Of a stretch of 64,000 bases of DNA, positions 8,350 to 17,073 are shown one piece after another. Under the pieces are notes generated by a model. That model had not been told where the DNA came from, ran no database searches, and was given only the letters and a program-made list of their open reading frames with translations. The stretch covers positions 434,001-498,000 of the forward strand of contig NZ_RMVG01000001.1 of NCBI RefSeq assembly GCF_003813865.1. Reading direction: 5' to 3'. Position 1 is the stretch's first letter. Each line of letters begins with the position of its first letter. The DNA is from Candidatus Pantoea deserta (GTDB lineage Bacteria > Pseudomonadota > Gammaproteobacteria > Enterobacterales > Enterobacteriaceae). The translations under genes were made by a program, and so were the position numbers.

Positions 8350-11307
8350 ATGATGGTTGATCTTTCAGACGCCCAGGCTGGCGTCACGCTTATCCAGAAC
8401 AGCGGTATACAGCTGCTGGATGCAGGCGTCTCGCTGGCCGCGTTCAACTCGCACAGCGGGCGCTTTGCCCGCCAGACAGCGAACGGGCCGCTTCTGCGCC
8501 TCGATTATCAGGCTGCCTCAGCTAAATATCAGCTCACGCATCCACAAAGCGGCGCGACGGAAATCGTCAAACCGGAAAGCCAGTTTACTGCGGAAGCGTC
8601 GCTGATGATGCTGCAAAACCAGTGGCTGCCGCTGCCGCTGCTGCGCGTGCAGGCGCAGCGCACCGCGTCTGTCGGCCCTTTTAACTGGGCCAGAGTACAG
8701 TTCAATCGCCTGCCCACCGCCAATGCCCTCTGTCATGACGTACAGGTCACGCTGGCCTTCGATACCCAGACCGATCCAGAAGGCAGAGAAATGCCGGGTC
8801 TGGCGCCGACCAGCGCTGACGTGCGCAACGGCACCCGCTTTCGTCTGGCGTGGCGCAATCATGAGCTGGCCGAGTTTCTCGATCAGACATGGATCGATGG
8901 CTGGCTGCGCGAAATATTTATCCTAAAAACTGAGCAGCTGGGCTATAGCGATGAGGCCAAAGCCCATGCGCTGAAATACTTCGATTACCAGGCGCACTAC
9001 CTGAATTTGCTGGAGATAGTGGGCGAGCAGCTGCCGGGCCTGCAAGTGCAGCTTGCGGGCGAAACGCCCGCAGCCTCCGCCATTGATGTCGATCTGGTGC
9101 TGGATGTCGGCAACAGCCATACCGCCGGCATTTTAATTGAAGACCACGGCCTGAAAAACGACGGGCTGCGGCAGTGCGCCGCGCTACAGATTCGCTCGCT
9201 CAGCGAACCGACCTGGGTGAATGAGCCGCTCTTCTCCAGCCGCATTGAGTTCAGCGAGGCGCAGTTCGGCAAGCCCTGTTACTCCGCCGAGAGCGGACGC
9301 GACGACGCCTTTGTCTGGCCCTCTCTGGTGCGTACCGGCGCAGAGGCTTGCCAGCTGGCGATAGCGCGCAGCGGGACGAAAGGTCCCAGCGGCCTCTCCA
9401 GCGCGCGCCGCTATCTGTGGGATACCGCGCCTGCCGACACGCCCTGGTATTTTAGCCACGCCGAAGACGCCCCGCGCAGTGAGAAGCCCGCCGTCGCTAT
9501 GCCGCTGATGCGGCTGGTTAATAGCGAAGGCGTGCTGCTCGCCAGCCTGCCGGAAGAGGCGCGCATGCCGGTCTTCTCTCCTCGCTACAGCCGGAGCGCG
9601 CTGATGACGCTGATGCTGAGCGAACTGCTGGCGCAGGCGCTGATGCAGATGAACAGCTTCGCCTCGCGGCAGCAAATGGGACAAAGTCATACCGGCCGCC
9701 AGCTGCGCAGCATTATCCTGACGCTGCCCTCCGCCATGCCGATACAGGAGCAAAAACTGTTTCGCCAGCGCATGGAAGAGGCCGTAGCTATCGTCTGGAA
9801 AGCCAGGGGATGGCATCCGCTGGACGCCCTGTTCGACTATGCGGAGGCGGGCAAACAGAGCAAGGTGCCGCTCCCGGCGATCCATATCGACTGGGACGAA
9901 GCCACCTGTGGTCAGCTGGTGTGGCTCTATAACGAAACCCGACGCCGCTACGACGGGCGTGTCGATCTGCTGCTGCGCACGCTGGCGCGTCCCGATCGCC
10001 TGCCGAAAGCAGAGGACGAACGGGGACAGCGCTTGCGCATCGCCTCGCTGGACATCGGCGGCGGCACGACGGATATGGCGATTGTGGAGTATCGCTGCGG
10101 CCACGCCGTGGGCGGCCAGCAGGAAATCAAACCCACCCTGCTGTTTCGTGAAGGCTTTAAGGTTGCCGGAGATGACATGCTGTGCGATGTGATCCAGCAG
10201 CTGATTTTACCCGCCATTGACGCCCAGCTGCACCGGTGCGGCATTGCCGCCAGTCGTCCGCTGATGACCCAGCTGTTCGGCGATGCGCCGGGCGCAGAAC
10301 GCGACGGCGCGATGCAACAGCATATTACGCTACAGCTGCTGATTCCGCTGGCGCAGGCGGTGCTGGCGCGCTGGCAGAACAGTGCGGCAGACCCTCGTCA
10401 CGAGGTGCTGGAATCGAGCTTCGCCTCTCTGCTGCCCTCGCCTCCCAGCGCGGCCGTGATAGCCTGGGTTCAGGAGCGCGTGGCTCGCGCTGCGCCGGAG
10501 TCCAGTCAGGCGTTTGACCTGCTGGCCACGCCGCTGCACGTGGACTTTGCCGCGCTGAATGACGCGCTGATCGCAGGACATTTCTCCGTTACTCCTGCCC
10601 TGCGCGCCCTGTGCGAGGCCGTTGCTTATCATCACTGCGATCTGCTGCTGGTCGCCGGACGCCCCGCCGCGTTGCCGGGCATCCAGGCGCTGCTGCGCGC
10701 GCTGCAACCCGTGCCGGCCAGCCGCATTATCTACCTCAATGATTATCAGGTAGCGCTTGAATGCCCGCTGAGCCGTCAGGGCGCGCTGACTAACGCCAAA
10801 TCCACCGCGGCTATCGGCGCCATGCTGTACCGACTGGCGACCCAGCTTCGGCTGACGGGCTTTCATTTCAACGCAGCGGAAATCAGACCCTATTCCACCC
10901 TTCGCTTTTTCGGCCCTCTGAACCATGACGGTCAGCTCCAGGAAGAGCATGTCTGGTATGGACCCGCCGATCTCGACGAGACAAGCGCACCGCTCAACCC
11001 GGCACTGATGTTTCCGGTACGGGGCACGACGCGTCTTGGCTTTCGCCAGTTAGCCAACGCCAGCTGGCCTGCCTCGGCGCTTTATCAGCTGAGTATCAAG
11101 GATAGCGAACTGGCCCGACAGGTTGCCGCCGGTAAAACGCTGCGGGTGAGTCTGCAACGCGATCCGCAGAGCGGCGCGTTCTCGCTCGCCAGCGCGCAAA
11201 TGCAGGACGGCAGCGCCGTGACGCCGCAGCAGTTACTGCTTACGCTGAACACGCTGGGCGGCGCGGCCGATGAGTACTGGATCGACAGCGGGAAACTTTA
11301 TCAATGA
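8350..11307 (+). CDS. srfB: SrfB family actin-like ATPase-fold protein
   Basis: SrfB family, 985 residues. Two segments look like the phosphate-binding loops of the actin/Hsp70/ParM superfamily: DLVLDVGNSHTAGILIED at about residue 248 and LDIGGGTTDMAIVEY at about residue 567. A hydrophobic, glycine-containing stretch at LLLVAGRPAALPGIQALLR near residue 765 resembles the adenosine-binding loop. This supports an ATP-binding actin-like core inside a much larger protein. ATG 8350 has AAGGA 8 bases ahead. The stop overlaps the srfC start by 4 bases. The family is called a virulence factor, but what it moves, folds or polymerises is not known. Confidence 0.88.
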   Translation: MMVDLSDAQAGVTLIQNSGIQLLDAGVSLAAFNSHSGRFARQTANGPLLRLDYQAASAKYQLTHPQSGATEIVKPESQFTAEASLMMLQNQWLPLPLLRVQAQRTASVGPFNWARVQFNRLPTANALCHDVQVTLAFDTQTDPEGREMPGLAPTSADVRNGTRFRLAWRNHELAEFLDQTWIDGWLREIFILKTEQLGYSDEAKAHALKYFDYQAHYLNLLEIVGEQLPGLQVQLAGETPAASAIDVDLVLDVGNSHTAGILIEDHGLKNDGLRQCAALQIRSLSEPTWVNEPLFSSRIEFSEAQFGKPCYSAESGRDDAFVWPSLVRTGAEACQLAIARSGTKGPSGLSSARRYLWDTAPADTPWYFSHAEDAPRSEKPAVAMPLMRLVNSEGVLLASLPEEARMPVFSPRYSRSALMTLMLSELLAQALMQMNSFASRQQMGQSHTGRQLRSIILTLPSAMPIQEQKLFRQRMEEAVAIVWKARGWHPLDALFDYAEAGKQSKVPLPAIHIDWDEATCGQLVWLYNETRRRYDGRVDLLLRTLARPDRLPKAEDERGQRLRIASLDIGGGTTDMAIVEYRCGHAVGGQQEIKPTLLFREGFKVAGDDMLCDVIQQLILPAIDAQLHRCGIAASRPLMTQLFGDAPGAERDGAMQQHITLQLLIPLAQAVLARWQNSAADPRHEVLESSFASLLPSPPSAAVIAWVQERVARAAPESSQAFDLLATPLHVDFAALNDALIAGHFSVTPALRALCEAVAYHHCDLLLVAGRPAALPGIQALLRALQPVPASRIIYLNDYQVALECPLSRQGALTNAKSTAAIGAMLYRLATQLRLTGFHFNAAEIRPYSTLRFFGPLNHDGQLQEEHVWYGPADLDETSAPLNPALMFPVRGTTRLGFRQLANASWPASALYQLSIKDSELARQVAAGKTLRVSLQRDPQSGAFSLASAQMQDGSAVTPQQLLLTLNTLGGAADEYWIDSGKLYQ

Positions 11308-13454
11308 ATGGCTTAGCAAAAAAACGTGCCGCTCTGACGCACTGGGTGCTGCACACGCGTCAGCACGTATCGCGCGTCGAGGATGAGGCCGAAACCCTGC
11401 TGGCGCAGCTCTCCTGCCTGAGCGCTCGCGCGCGGCGTATCGATGCGCTGGCGCATCAGCCGCTCTCTGTGGGGCTGTATGGTCATGCGTCCGCCAGCAA
11501 AATCGGGTTGCTTAAAACGCTGCTTAACAGCGCTGACGGCGCGCTCTGGCTGCGCAGCGGCGAGCGGAAACTCGATTATTTCGCCCACGTTCATCCTGGC
11601 TGGCATCAGTCCGCCATCGCCGTTCGCTTTACCGCGCAGCCGCAGCCGTTTACTTCAGGCGCGCCGCTGCTGCTGACCCTGTATCGCGAAAGCGAATTTG
11701 CGCGCCATCTGGCTGACCAGGCCTCGCTCCGCACGCCACCGGCAGAGGTGTGCAGCCGACTCGATGCGTTACAGGCTCAGGCGATGCCGCAGCCGCAGTC
11801 CGGCATGAGCGCGAACGAAGCGATGGAAATGCTGGCGGCCTGTCAGCGCAACGCCCCGCCAGCCAGCCTGCTCTCCGCAGAACTTCTGCTGGAGATGGCT
11901 GAGCTGCTGCCGCGGCTACGCCGGGAAGATCGCGCGCAGCTTCTGGCGACGCTTTGGGGCGAAGACGCCACGCTGACTGCCGCCTGGCTTCATCACGCCA
12001 GGCTGTCAGAGCAGCTCAGCGGCGCGACGCAGATACTGGCCTCAGACGCCCTGCTGCTGAGTGATGCCATGTGTCTGGCAGGGCGCTCACTGGCGGACGC
12101 GCCGCCTGATGACCCTGGCGACCTGCGCGAAACCGCCGTATTTCCGCTACGCGACGGCCAGCCGCAGCGCGCGCAGCGCGTCAGCGTGGCGGATCTGGCG
12201 CGCGCCTGTCAGGAGATAACGCTGCAACTGGATAAACCGGGTAGCTGTCCGGTCGATTTAGTGACGCTTCCTGTCGGCCGCCTCGGCGACTATGGCGAAC
12301 GTCTGCTGCCCGATACGCTGCTGATCTGTCAGGCGGCCCGCACGCCTGAAGAGGCGCAGCTGGCGGCGCAGCAGCTGGCTGGCTGGCTCAGTCGTACCGA
12401 CATCGGTTCGGCTACGCCGCGCCTGGTCTGGGCGCTGACCGCCGAGGACATCGCCAGCCGCAGTCAACGCCAGATCGATGATAAGGTTCAGCGCGCGCTG
12501 ATGCGCGCCGATGTCCCCTGGGGCGTCTTTCAGCTTTTTGAGGGCGAACACGCCAGGCAGGCCAGCGCCTGGCTAAAAGAAACGGTCAACGACGCCCAGC
12601 GCCAGCAGCGCTATCGCGCGCTACTGCAAGCCTGCGCTCAGCAAACCGAGGCGCTGTTTTCCGCGTTCCTGCCGCTGACCGCGGCGCAGCGCGCGGCGCG
12701 TGAACAGCAGATAAAACAGCTGATTCAGCATCTGCAACAGCAGATCGATCGTCATGGCGATCTGCTCACCGCGCTTGAGCTGCCTGCGGGGCTGCTGACG
12801 CAAACTCATCGGCTCTTCCGGCAAAAACAGCCCGTCTCGCCAGCCGCCGGCGTGCCGGTTATCGACCTCTTTGCCGATTCGCCGGATACCGACAATCAGA
12901 CAAAGCATGGACAGCCCGACCTGGCTGCGTCGATCTATAAAGCCTGGGTGCATTACCTGCGACAGCTTACGCCGGAACATCCGCGCCTGAAGTCGCTGAT
13001 GATGCCGTCATCGGCGCTGCGGCTGACGACCGATTTGTTGATTAAGATCGCGGAGCACTGCGAGTTACGCGCGCGCCTGCGCGCTCGTCTGGCGGAGTGC
13101 AAAGGGTGCGACGAGGCCGAAATGGCCTGCGCTGCCGCCACAATAAGCGAGTTTGCGACCTGGCTGGGCTATGCGGAGACGCCGCCAGAAAATCGGCCGC
13201 GCAGTAAAGTCGATGCCGCGAAAGCCATTTTTGCCGCCGCCCAGCAAACGGACTCGCGGCAGCGGTTAACGCAGCTTGATACGCAGCCGCTGAGCCAGGG
13301 TTTGCACTGGGCTTATGACTGGCTGGTGGCGTTTTATCACCGGATTCAGGAAGTGCATAACGAGGCTGACGCGCTGACATCCGAACAGGCACATTCACTG
13401 CGGGCGGCATGGCAGATGGAGAAGGATACCACCGCTCTCGCACAGGAAGCCTGA
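11304..13454 (+). CDS. srfC: SrfC family protein with an altered P-loop
   Basis: SrfC family, 716 residues, mostly helical with leucine- and glutamine-rich coiled-coil-like stretches. Near residue 56 the segment VGLYGHASASKIGLLKTLL sits where a GTPase-type P-loop (GxxxxGK[ST]) would be expected. The lysine is kept, but the preceding Gly is Ser and the following Ser/Thr is Ile, so nucleotide binding may be lost or changed. Translation is coupled to srfB by an ATGA overlap. Its function is unknown; the constant srfABC order suggests one complex with the SrfB ATPase. Confidence 0.85.
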   Translation: MNGLAKKRAALTHWVLHTRQHVSRVEDEAETLLAQLSCLSARARRIDALAHQPLSVGLYGHASASKIGLLKTLLNSADGALWLRSGERKLDYFAHVHPGWHQSAIAVRFTAQPQPFTSGAPLLLTLYRESEFARHLADQASLRTPPAEVCSRLDALQAQAMPQPQSGMSANEAMEMLAACQRNAPPASLLSAELLLEMAELLPRLRREDRAQLLATLWGEDATLTAAWLHHARLSEQLSGATQILASDALLLSDAMCLAGRSLADAPPDDPGDLRETAVFPLRDGQPQRAQRVSVADLARACQEITLQLDKPGSCPVDLVTLPVGRLGDYGERLLPDTLLICQAARTPEEAQLAAQQLAGWLSRTDIGSATPRLVWALTAEDIASRSQRQIDDKVQRALMRADVPWGVFQLFEGEHARQASAWLKETVNDAQRQQRYRALLQACAQQTEALFSAFLPLTAAQRAAREQQIKQLIQHLQQQIDRHGDLLTALELPAGLLTQTHRLFRQKQPVSPAAGVPVIDLFADSPDTDNQTKHGQPDLAASIYKAWVHYLRQLTPEHPRLKSLMMPSSALRLTTDLLIKIAEHCELRARLRARLAECKGCDEAEMACAAATISEFATWLGYAETPPENRPRSKVDAAKAIFAAAQQTDSRQRLTQLDTQPLSQGLHWAYDWLVAFYHRIQEVHNEADALTSEQAHSLRAAWQMEKDTTALAQEA

Positions 13455-14348
13455 CAGCCAGACGCCGCACGGGTCCTGGTCCTGAAAAGCCGTTTTTCAG
13501 GACCGATCGCCTTTCGCGCGGACAGGGCGTGAAGCATCATGCGCTTTTCCTGCCTTCCTGGGCCGCCTGACCAGCGCTTTGCCCCAGGCGGCCCATGGAA
13601 TCGCAACCGCAAAGGCGCACAGAAAATTCCGTCACGTCTTGTACCACGTGCCGGTCTGCCCCCGCTGCGCGCGCGGGCGGCCTGACAGATGCTCTCCCCT
13701 GGCTTTTCCAGCGCGACAGCGCGCCTTTTCAACCTGCCGCTTATCTGAGCGCCAGCGAACCCACGCTTTTCGCGCGTTTTCCCGCCTGTATCTACTCTTC
13801 TTTGTTTTCACCCCCGCGCGGCGTTATTGCTGGCCATCCCGATTCGATTAACATCGGCATAGTGATTTACCGCACGCCTTTTTAATCCTTTGCTGCGCAG
13901 CTATTTTTTATTTAACCATGATTGCCAAATAACAACTTTAGCCATCAGCACGCCTGTTGTGAGTTGATACAGCCAGTAATGGCCGTACTATGACGCTTAG
14001 CCTTTTATTTTAATCGCCGAAATACACAGAGATGATAAGCGAAGACGCCCTTACAGGATACCGCTCAAGCTATTGAATTAAATACAAAAACAAACGAAAC
14101 CTTTCACGGATGATAATCATTTCCTTTTATCGGCGCGGGTAATAGCGTTAATAAGACCGTTTTCAGTCAGGTATTTGCTATATGACGTTATATCCATTGA
14201 GCCTTCATTAAGATTTTAAGTGTTATTTTCGTGCCGATATTTGAAAGAGGGTTTGTGTCCCTCTTTCACATCGCCGCATGGCTCTGCCTGTGCGATGCAT
14301 ACAATACACAATAAAAAAATAATGACTTACTACACTCAGGACAATTAC
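13455..14348. other. Long non-coding interval upstream of flhD
   Basis: About 890 bases without a gene I can support. It holds two perfect inverted repeats just after srfC: arms 13478-13488/13494-13504 (11 bp, 5-base loop) and 13559-13569/13585-13595 (11 bp, 15-base loop). Neither is followed by a T-run, so they are stable hairpins rather than textbook terminators. The stretch from about 13890 onward is AT-rich and probably contains the flhD promoter and a long untranslated leader, as in other enterics. Short open frames around 13580-13885 lack ribosome-binding sites and family resemblance. Confidence 0.6.
14107..14125. promoter_or_regulatory. Candidate Fur box upstream of flhDC
   Basis: A 19-base site centred on the palindrome ATGATAATCAT matches the classical Fur box at 13 of 19 positions, including an unbroken core of 12. 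It lies about 225 bases before the flhD start, inside the presumed promoter/leader region. Iron-dependent control of motility is known in enteric bacteria, but regulation here is inferred only from the motif. Confidence 0.45.
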
Positions 14349-14696
14349 ATGCAATCTCTTTCTGCTCAACAGGAACAGGTGAAAAGCATTAACGATCTTA
14401 ACCTCTCTTATCTTTTGTTGGCGCAATCGCTGATTAAAGAGGATAAAGACGCCGCCAGCTTTCGCCTGGGCTTAACCGAACCCTTAATGAACACCTTAAA
14501 ATCCCTGTCTGTATCACAGTTAATTAAGCTGGCCTCTACCAATCAGCTTATTTGCCAGCTGCGAATCAACAGTGAAGCCGTTATTGATTTCTTAACCAGG
14601 GATTCACGTATTGATGCGCTTCAGCGCGTGCACACCGGTATTATTTTATCGACCGATCTGCTTCATACCCTTACCGGTTCCGACATTTCAAAGTGA
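14349..14696 (+). CDS. flhD: Flagellar master regulator subunit FlhD (divergent copy)
   Basis: FlhD pairs with FlhC as FlhD4C2, the activator of class 2 flagellar promoters. The 115-residue product contains the family core NLSYLLLAQSLIKEDKDAAS, FRLGLTEPL, IKLASTNQLICQLRI and DSRIDALQRVHTGIILSTDL. ATG 14349 is preferred because AGGA lies 7 bases ahead; a longer reading from ATG 14322 has no ribosome-binding site. By eye it is only about 60% identical to E. coli FlhD, lower than expected for a close enteric orthologue. flhC follows after 10 bases. Confidence 0.9.
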   Translation: MQSLSAQQEQVKSINDLNLSYLLLAQSLIKEDKDAASFRLGLTEPLMNTLKSLSVSQLIKLASTNQLICQLRINSEAVIDFLTRDSRIDALQRVHTGIILSTDLLHTLTGSDISK

Positions 14697-14706
14697 TGGT
14701 GATGTG

Positions 14707-15246
14707 ATGAGCGATCCAGGCATCCTTGATGAAATTAAAGATATTCATCTGGCTATGGCACTTATCTCTGCCGGCGCGCGTATGCAGGTATTAGAAAGTG
14801 AAACCTCTCTCAGCCGCAGAAAGTTGCTGCGGCTGTATAAAGAGATTAACGGCTGTTCTCCCGCAAAAGGAATGCTGCCCTTTTCACCCGACTGGTTTAT
14901 GTCGTGGGAACAGAATATCCACTCTTCGCTTTTTTATAATATCTATCTCTATCTACAAAAAACAGAGAAGAAACGCCCGGTAGAGACGCTGCTAAAAGCG
15001 TATCATCTCTATGGCGAGCAGTGTCCGTGCGAACCGGGCGAAAAGCCCGTGCTGGAGTTTACCCGCGCCTGGACGCTGCTGCGCTTTATTGACTGCAATA
15101 TGCTGGAACAGGTTTCCTGTTCCGTCTGCGGGGGAAATTTTATCTCCACGTCGCGTTATACAAATGCGTTATTCACATGCAGTTTATGCCACCCGCCCTC
15201 GCGCGCCAGTAAAAAAAGCACAATAAATGGAGAGGTCATGTATTGA
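14707..15246 (+). CDS. flhC: Flagellar master regulator subunit FlhC (divergent copy)
   Basis: FlhC is the zinc-containing DNA-binding partner of FlhD. The 179-residue product has the conserved core LAMALISAGARMQVLESETS and PAKGMLPFSPDWFMSWEQNI, and the four-cysteine zinc site CSVCGGNF ... CSLCHPPSRA near the C-terminus. The tail after the zinc site is shorter than in E. coli (192 residues). Identity by eye is in the 50-60% range. The usual motAB-cheAW genes do not follow: flhC is succeeded by about 770 bases with no clear gene, so this flhDC stands alone beside srfABC and flg. Confidence 0.92.
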   Translation: MSDPGILDEIKDIHLAMALISAGARMQVLESETSLSRRKLLRLYKEINGCSPAKGMLPFSPDWFMSWEQNIHSSLFYNIYLYLQKTEKKRPVETLLKAYHLYGEQCPCEPGEKPVLEFTRAWTLLRFIDCNMLEQVSCSVCGGNFISTSRYTNALFTCSLCHPPSRASKKSTINGEVMY

Positions 15247-15264
15247 AGTGGTGAAAAATTAATT

Positions 15265-15330
15265 GTGGCGGTAAGCGCTAAATTACCCACCCAGATAATA
15301 CCCTGAATAAACATACCGCCACCTGTTTTT
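15265..15330 (+). terminator. Weak terminator-like hairpin after flhC
   Basis: A 9-bp perfect stem (GTGGCGGTA at 15265-15273 with TACCGCCAC at 15314-15322) is followed 3 bases later by TTTTT. The 40-base loop is long for an intrinsic terminator, so this may be weak or may have inner structure. Its position 18 bases after flhC fits the end of the flhDC transcript. Confidence 0.35.
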
Positions 15331-16018
15331 GATTATCAGGATAGAGGCTGGAAGGAATATCAGACAGACTGCGCAGGGCTTGCCTGTTTAAAAGCCCGCT
15401 GTTGCTTCTGATAACTATGCTCCGCAGGCCGTCTTTCTTGCTGGCAGAAATTAAATCACAGATCCTGCCATATAAGCCATAAACTTTATCGCTGGGCTGT
15501 TTTGTTATGCTTTACTGACGCAACGCGTCAGATCATTGTTAATACACCTGTCTTTGTCACTTTTGAGAATACTCCTTGTCGGTTTAGCAGTTTGCGTGTC
15601 TGTTGCCTGCTACCTCCTGGCGATGCCGCGCAGCAATCACCCTGCCCGAACCCGTCGGCGTATTCGCCCCAGTAAAACGCACTGAAATATCCGGGCGCGG
15701 ACCGGCTTTTTACGCTATGTAAATGCCTGCATACGGGCCAGCCGTCATGTTTTGTTGCTCTTATGGCAGCCCCACTCACCTCTTCCCTCTGCCTCAGCAG
15801 GTTGATCCTGCTCGCAAATCAGAACATTTGTTTCTTTACACATTCAATGTGGAATAAATATTTGATAAAAATATCAGCCATTCGACCCTGCGCGCCCTGA
15901 TGGAATCCCATCAGCAAAAGGTTAGAGAGGGGGACGTCAGGCTTTCTATAGTGAAAACCTGGTGAACTGAGCGGCCCCCGCCGCTTTCCCGTAACACACT
16001 TATAACTATGGAGATGTT
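15331..16018. other. Non-coding interval before the sugar cluster
   Basis: About 690 bases with no gene I can support. A GTG-initiated 83-codon frame on the minus strand (15528-15779) has a purine-rich stretch ahead of it but no recognisable family and poor composition. A 41-codon TTG frame on the plus strand near 15562-15687 encodes a hydrophobic N-terminus with a basic tail. Neither is called. The right end is AT-rich and holds the 18-bp operator at 15897 and probably the promoter for the gene at 16019. Confidence 0.5.
15897..15914. promoter_or_regulatory. Candidate LacI-family operator, copy 1
   Basis: The palindrome CTGATGGAATCCCATCAG has perfect 7-base arms around AATC. It lies about 105 bases upstream of the oxidoreductase gene at 16019. 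A near copy (15 of 18 identical) lies directly ahead of the LacI-family gene at 19071, which is the likely binder. Confidence 0.55.
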
Positions 16019-17050
16019 ATGTTTCCCTCTTGCTTACCTGCTCCCCGCCTGCCCGACGCCGCCCGGATCCCTGCGCTGCGCTGGGGAATCGTCGGTCCAG
16101 GCTGGATCGCCGATCATTTTGCCAGCGCGCTGCGCCAGCACACCGGCCAACAGCTCGTTGCCGTTTCATCGCGCAGCCAGCAGAAGGCCCAGACGTTTGC
16201 TGATAAATGGTCTGTTCCCCATGCGTGCGGCGGCATTGACGAGCTGCTGGCGCGTGATGACATTGATGCGGTCTATATCGCCACGCCGCACAATCACCAC
16301 TTCCCCGACGGCCTGCGCGTGTTGCAGGCCGGCAAACATGTGCTGATTGAAAAGCCGCTGGCGCTGAATGCGCATCAGGGCGCGGCGCTTCAGCAGGCGG
16401 CGCAGCGCGCGCAGCGGCTCTGTATGGAGGCGATGTGGTGTGACTTCGCGCCGAAATATGACGTTATACGCCAGCTGCTGGCGGACGGCGCGCTGGGCGA
16501 GATTCATAGCCTGATCGCCGACCACGGCGAGTTTTTCACCCCGGATCACCGCATTTTCAATGCCGATCTCGCAGGCGGGCCGATGCTCGATCTCGGCAGC
16601 TATCTGGTCGCCTTTAGCATTCTGGTGGGCGGCGCGCCTGAGCGCATCATCGCGCAGGGCGAACCTGCGCCGGGCGGCGTTAACGGTCAGACCTCGATGC
16701 TGTTTCGCCATGCCCGCGGGATGCAGTCGGTGCTGCACACCACGCTGTTCAGCAACACGCCGGGCGCGGCGGTGATCGCCGGACGTGACGCGACGCTGTT
16801 TATTGACGGCCAGTTCTATGCGCCGGGCAACTTCCGTCTGGTCTCCAGCGATAAGCGCCAGACGCTGCGCTGGGACGAACCCACCAGCCGCTATCAGCAG
16901 CTGTGCCACGAAATTAACCACTTTGCATGGTGCGTCGGCCAGAGCCAGTTTGATTCGCCGATCCGCTCGCTGGAGACGTCGCTGATGACGCTGCGCGCGA
17001 TGGATGAGGTGCGTCGGCAGATCGGCGTGCAATTCAACGAAGAACGCTAA
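16019..17050 (+). CDS. Gfo/Idh/MocA family NAD(P)-dependent oxidoreductase
   Basis: A 343-residue sugar/polyol dehydrogenase of the Gfo/Idh/MocA family. The Rossmann motif (WGIVGPGWIADHFASAL) is near residue 22. The family signature follows with YIATPHNHHFPDG and EKPLALNAHQ, whose EKP lysine is the usual catalytic residue, and a C-terminal alpha/beta substrate domain contains GGPMLDLGSYLV. The start ATG 16019 overlaps a weak purine-rich site. It is followed after 23 bases by a TIM-barrel epimerase, so both are probably one operon under the operator at 15897. Substrate is not predictable; trans-dihydrodiol or sugar dehydrogenase activity is possible. Confidence 0.85.
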   Translation: MFPSCLPAPRLPDAARIPALRWGIVGPGWIADHFASALRQHTGQQLVAVSSRSQQKAQTFADKWSVPHACGGIDELLARDDIDAVYIATPHNHHFPDGLRVLQAGKHVLIEKPLALNAHQGAALQQAAQRAQRLCMEAMWCDFAPKYDVIRQLLADGALGEIHSLIADHGEFFTPDHRIFNADLAGGPMLDLGSYLVAFSILVGGAPERIIAQGEPAPGGVNGQTSMLFRHARGMQSVLHTTLFSNTPGAAVIAGRDATLFIDGQFYAPGNFRLVSSDKRQTLRWDEPTSRYQQLCHEINHFAWCVGQSQFDSPIRSLETSLMTLRAMDEVRRQIGVQFNEER

Positions 17051-17073
17051 CCTTGAGCCTGGAGTTCAGAGAG

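Noticed and set aside
13478-13595. Two strong hairpins after srfC as terminators
   Set aside because: Stems are perfect, but no T-run follows either, so they are noted only as structures.
13580-13885. Overlapping 90-96 codon frames after srfC
   Set aside because: No ribosome-binding site, odd composition and no family resemblance; they overlap strong inverted repeats.
15562-15687. 41-codon plus-strand frame with hydrophobic N-terminus and basic tail
   Set aside because: TTG start without a ribosome-binding site; hydrophobic look may be chance.
15528-15779. 83-codon minus-strand frame with a GTG start and purine-rich upstream
   Set aside because: No recognisable domain and unlike composition; not enough to call a gene, though a small-protein search could revive it.
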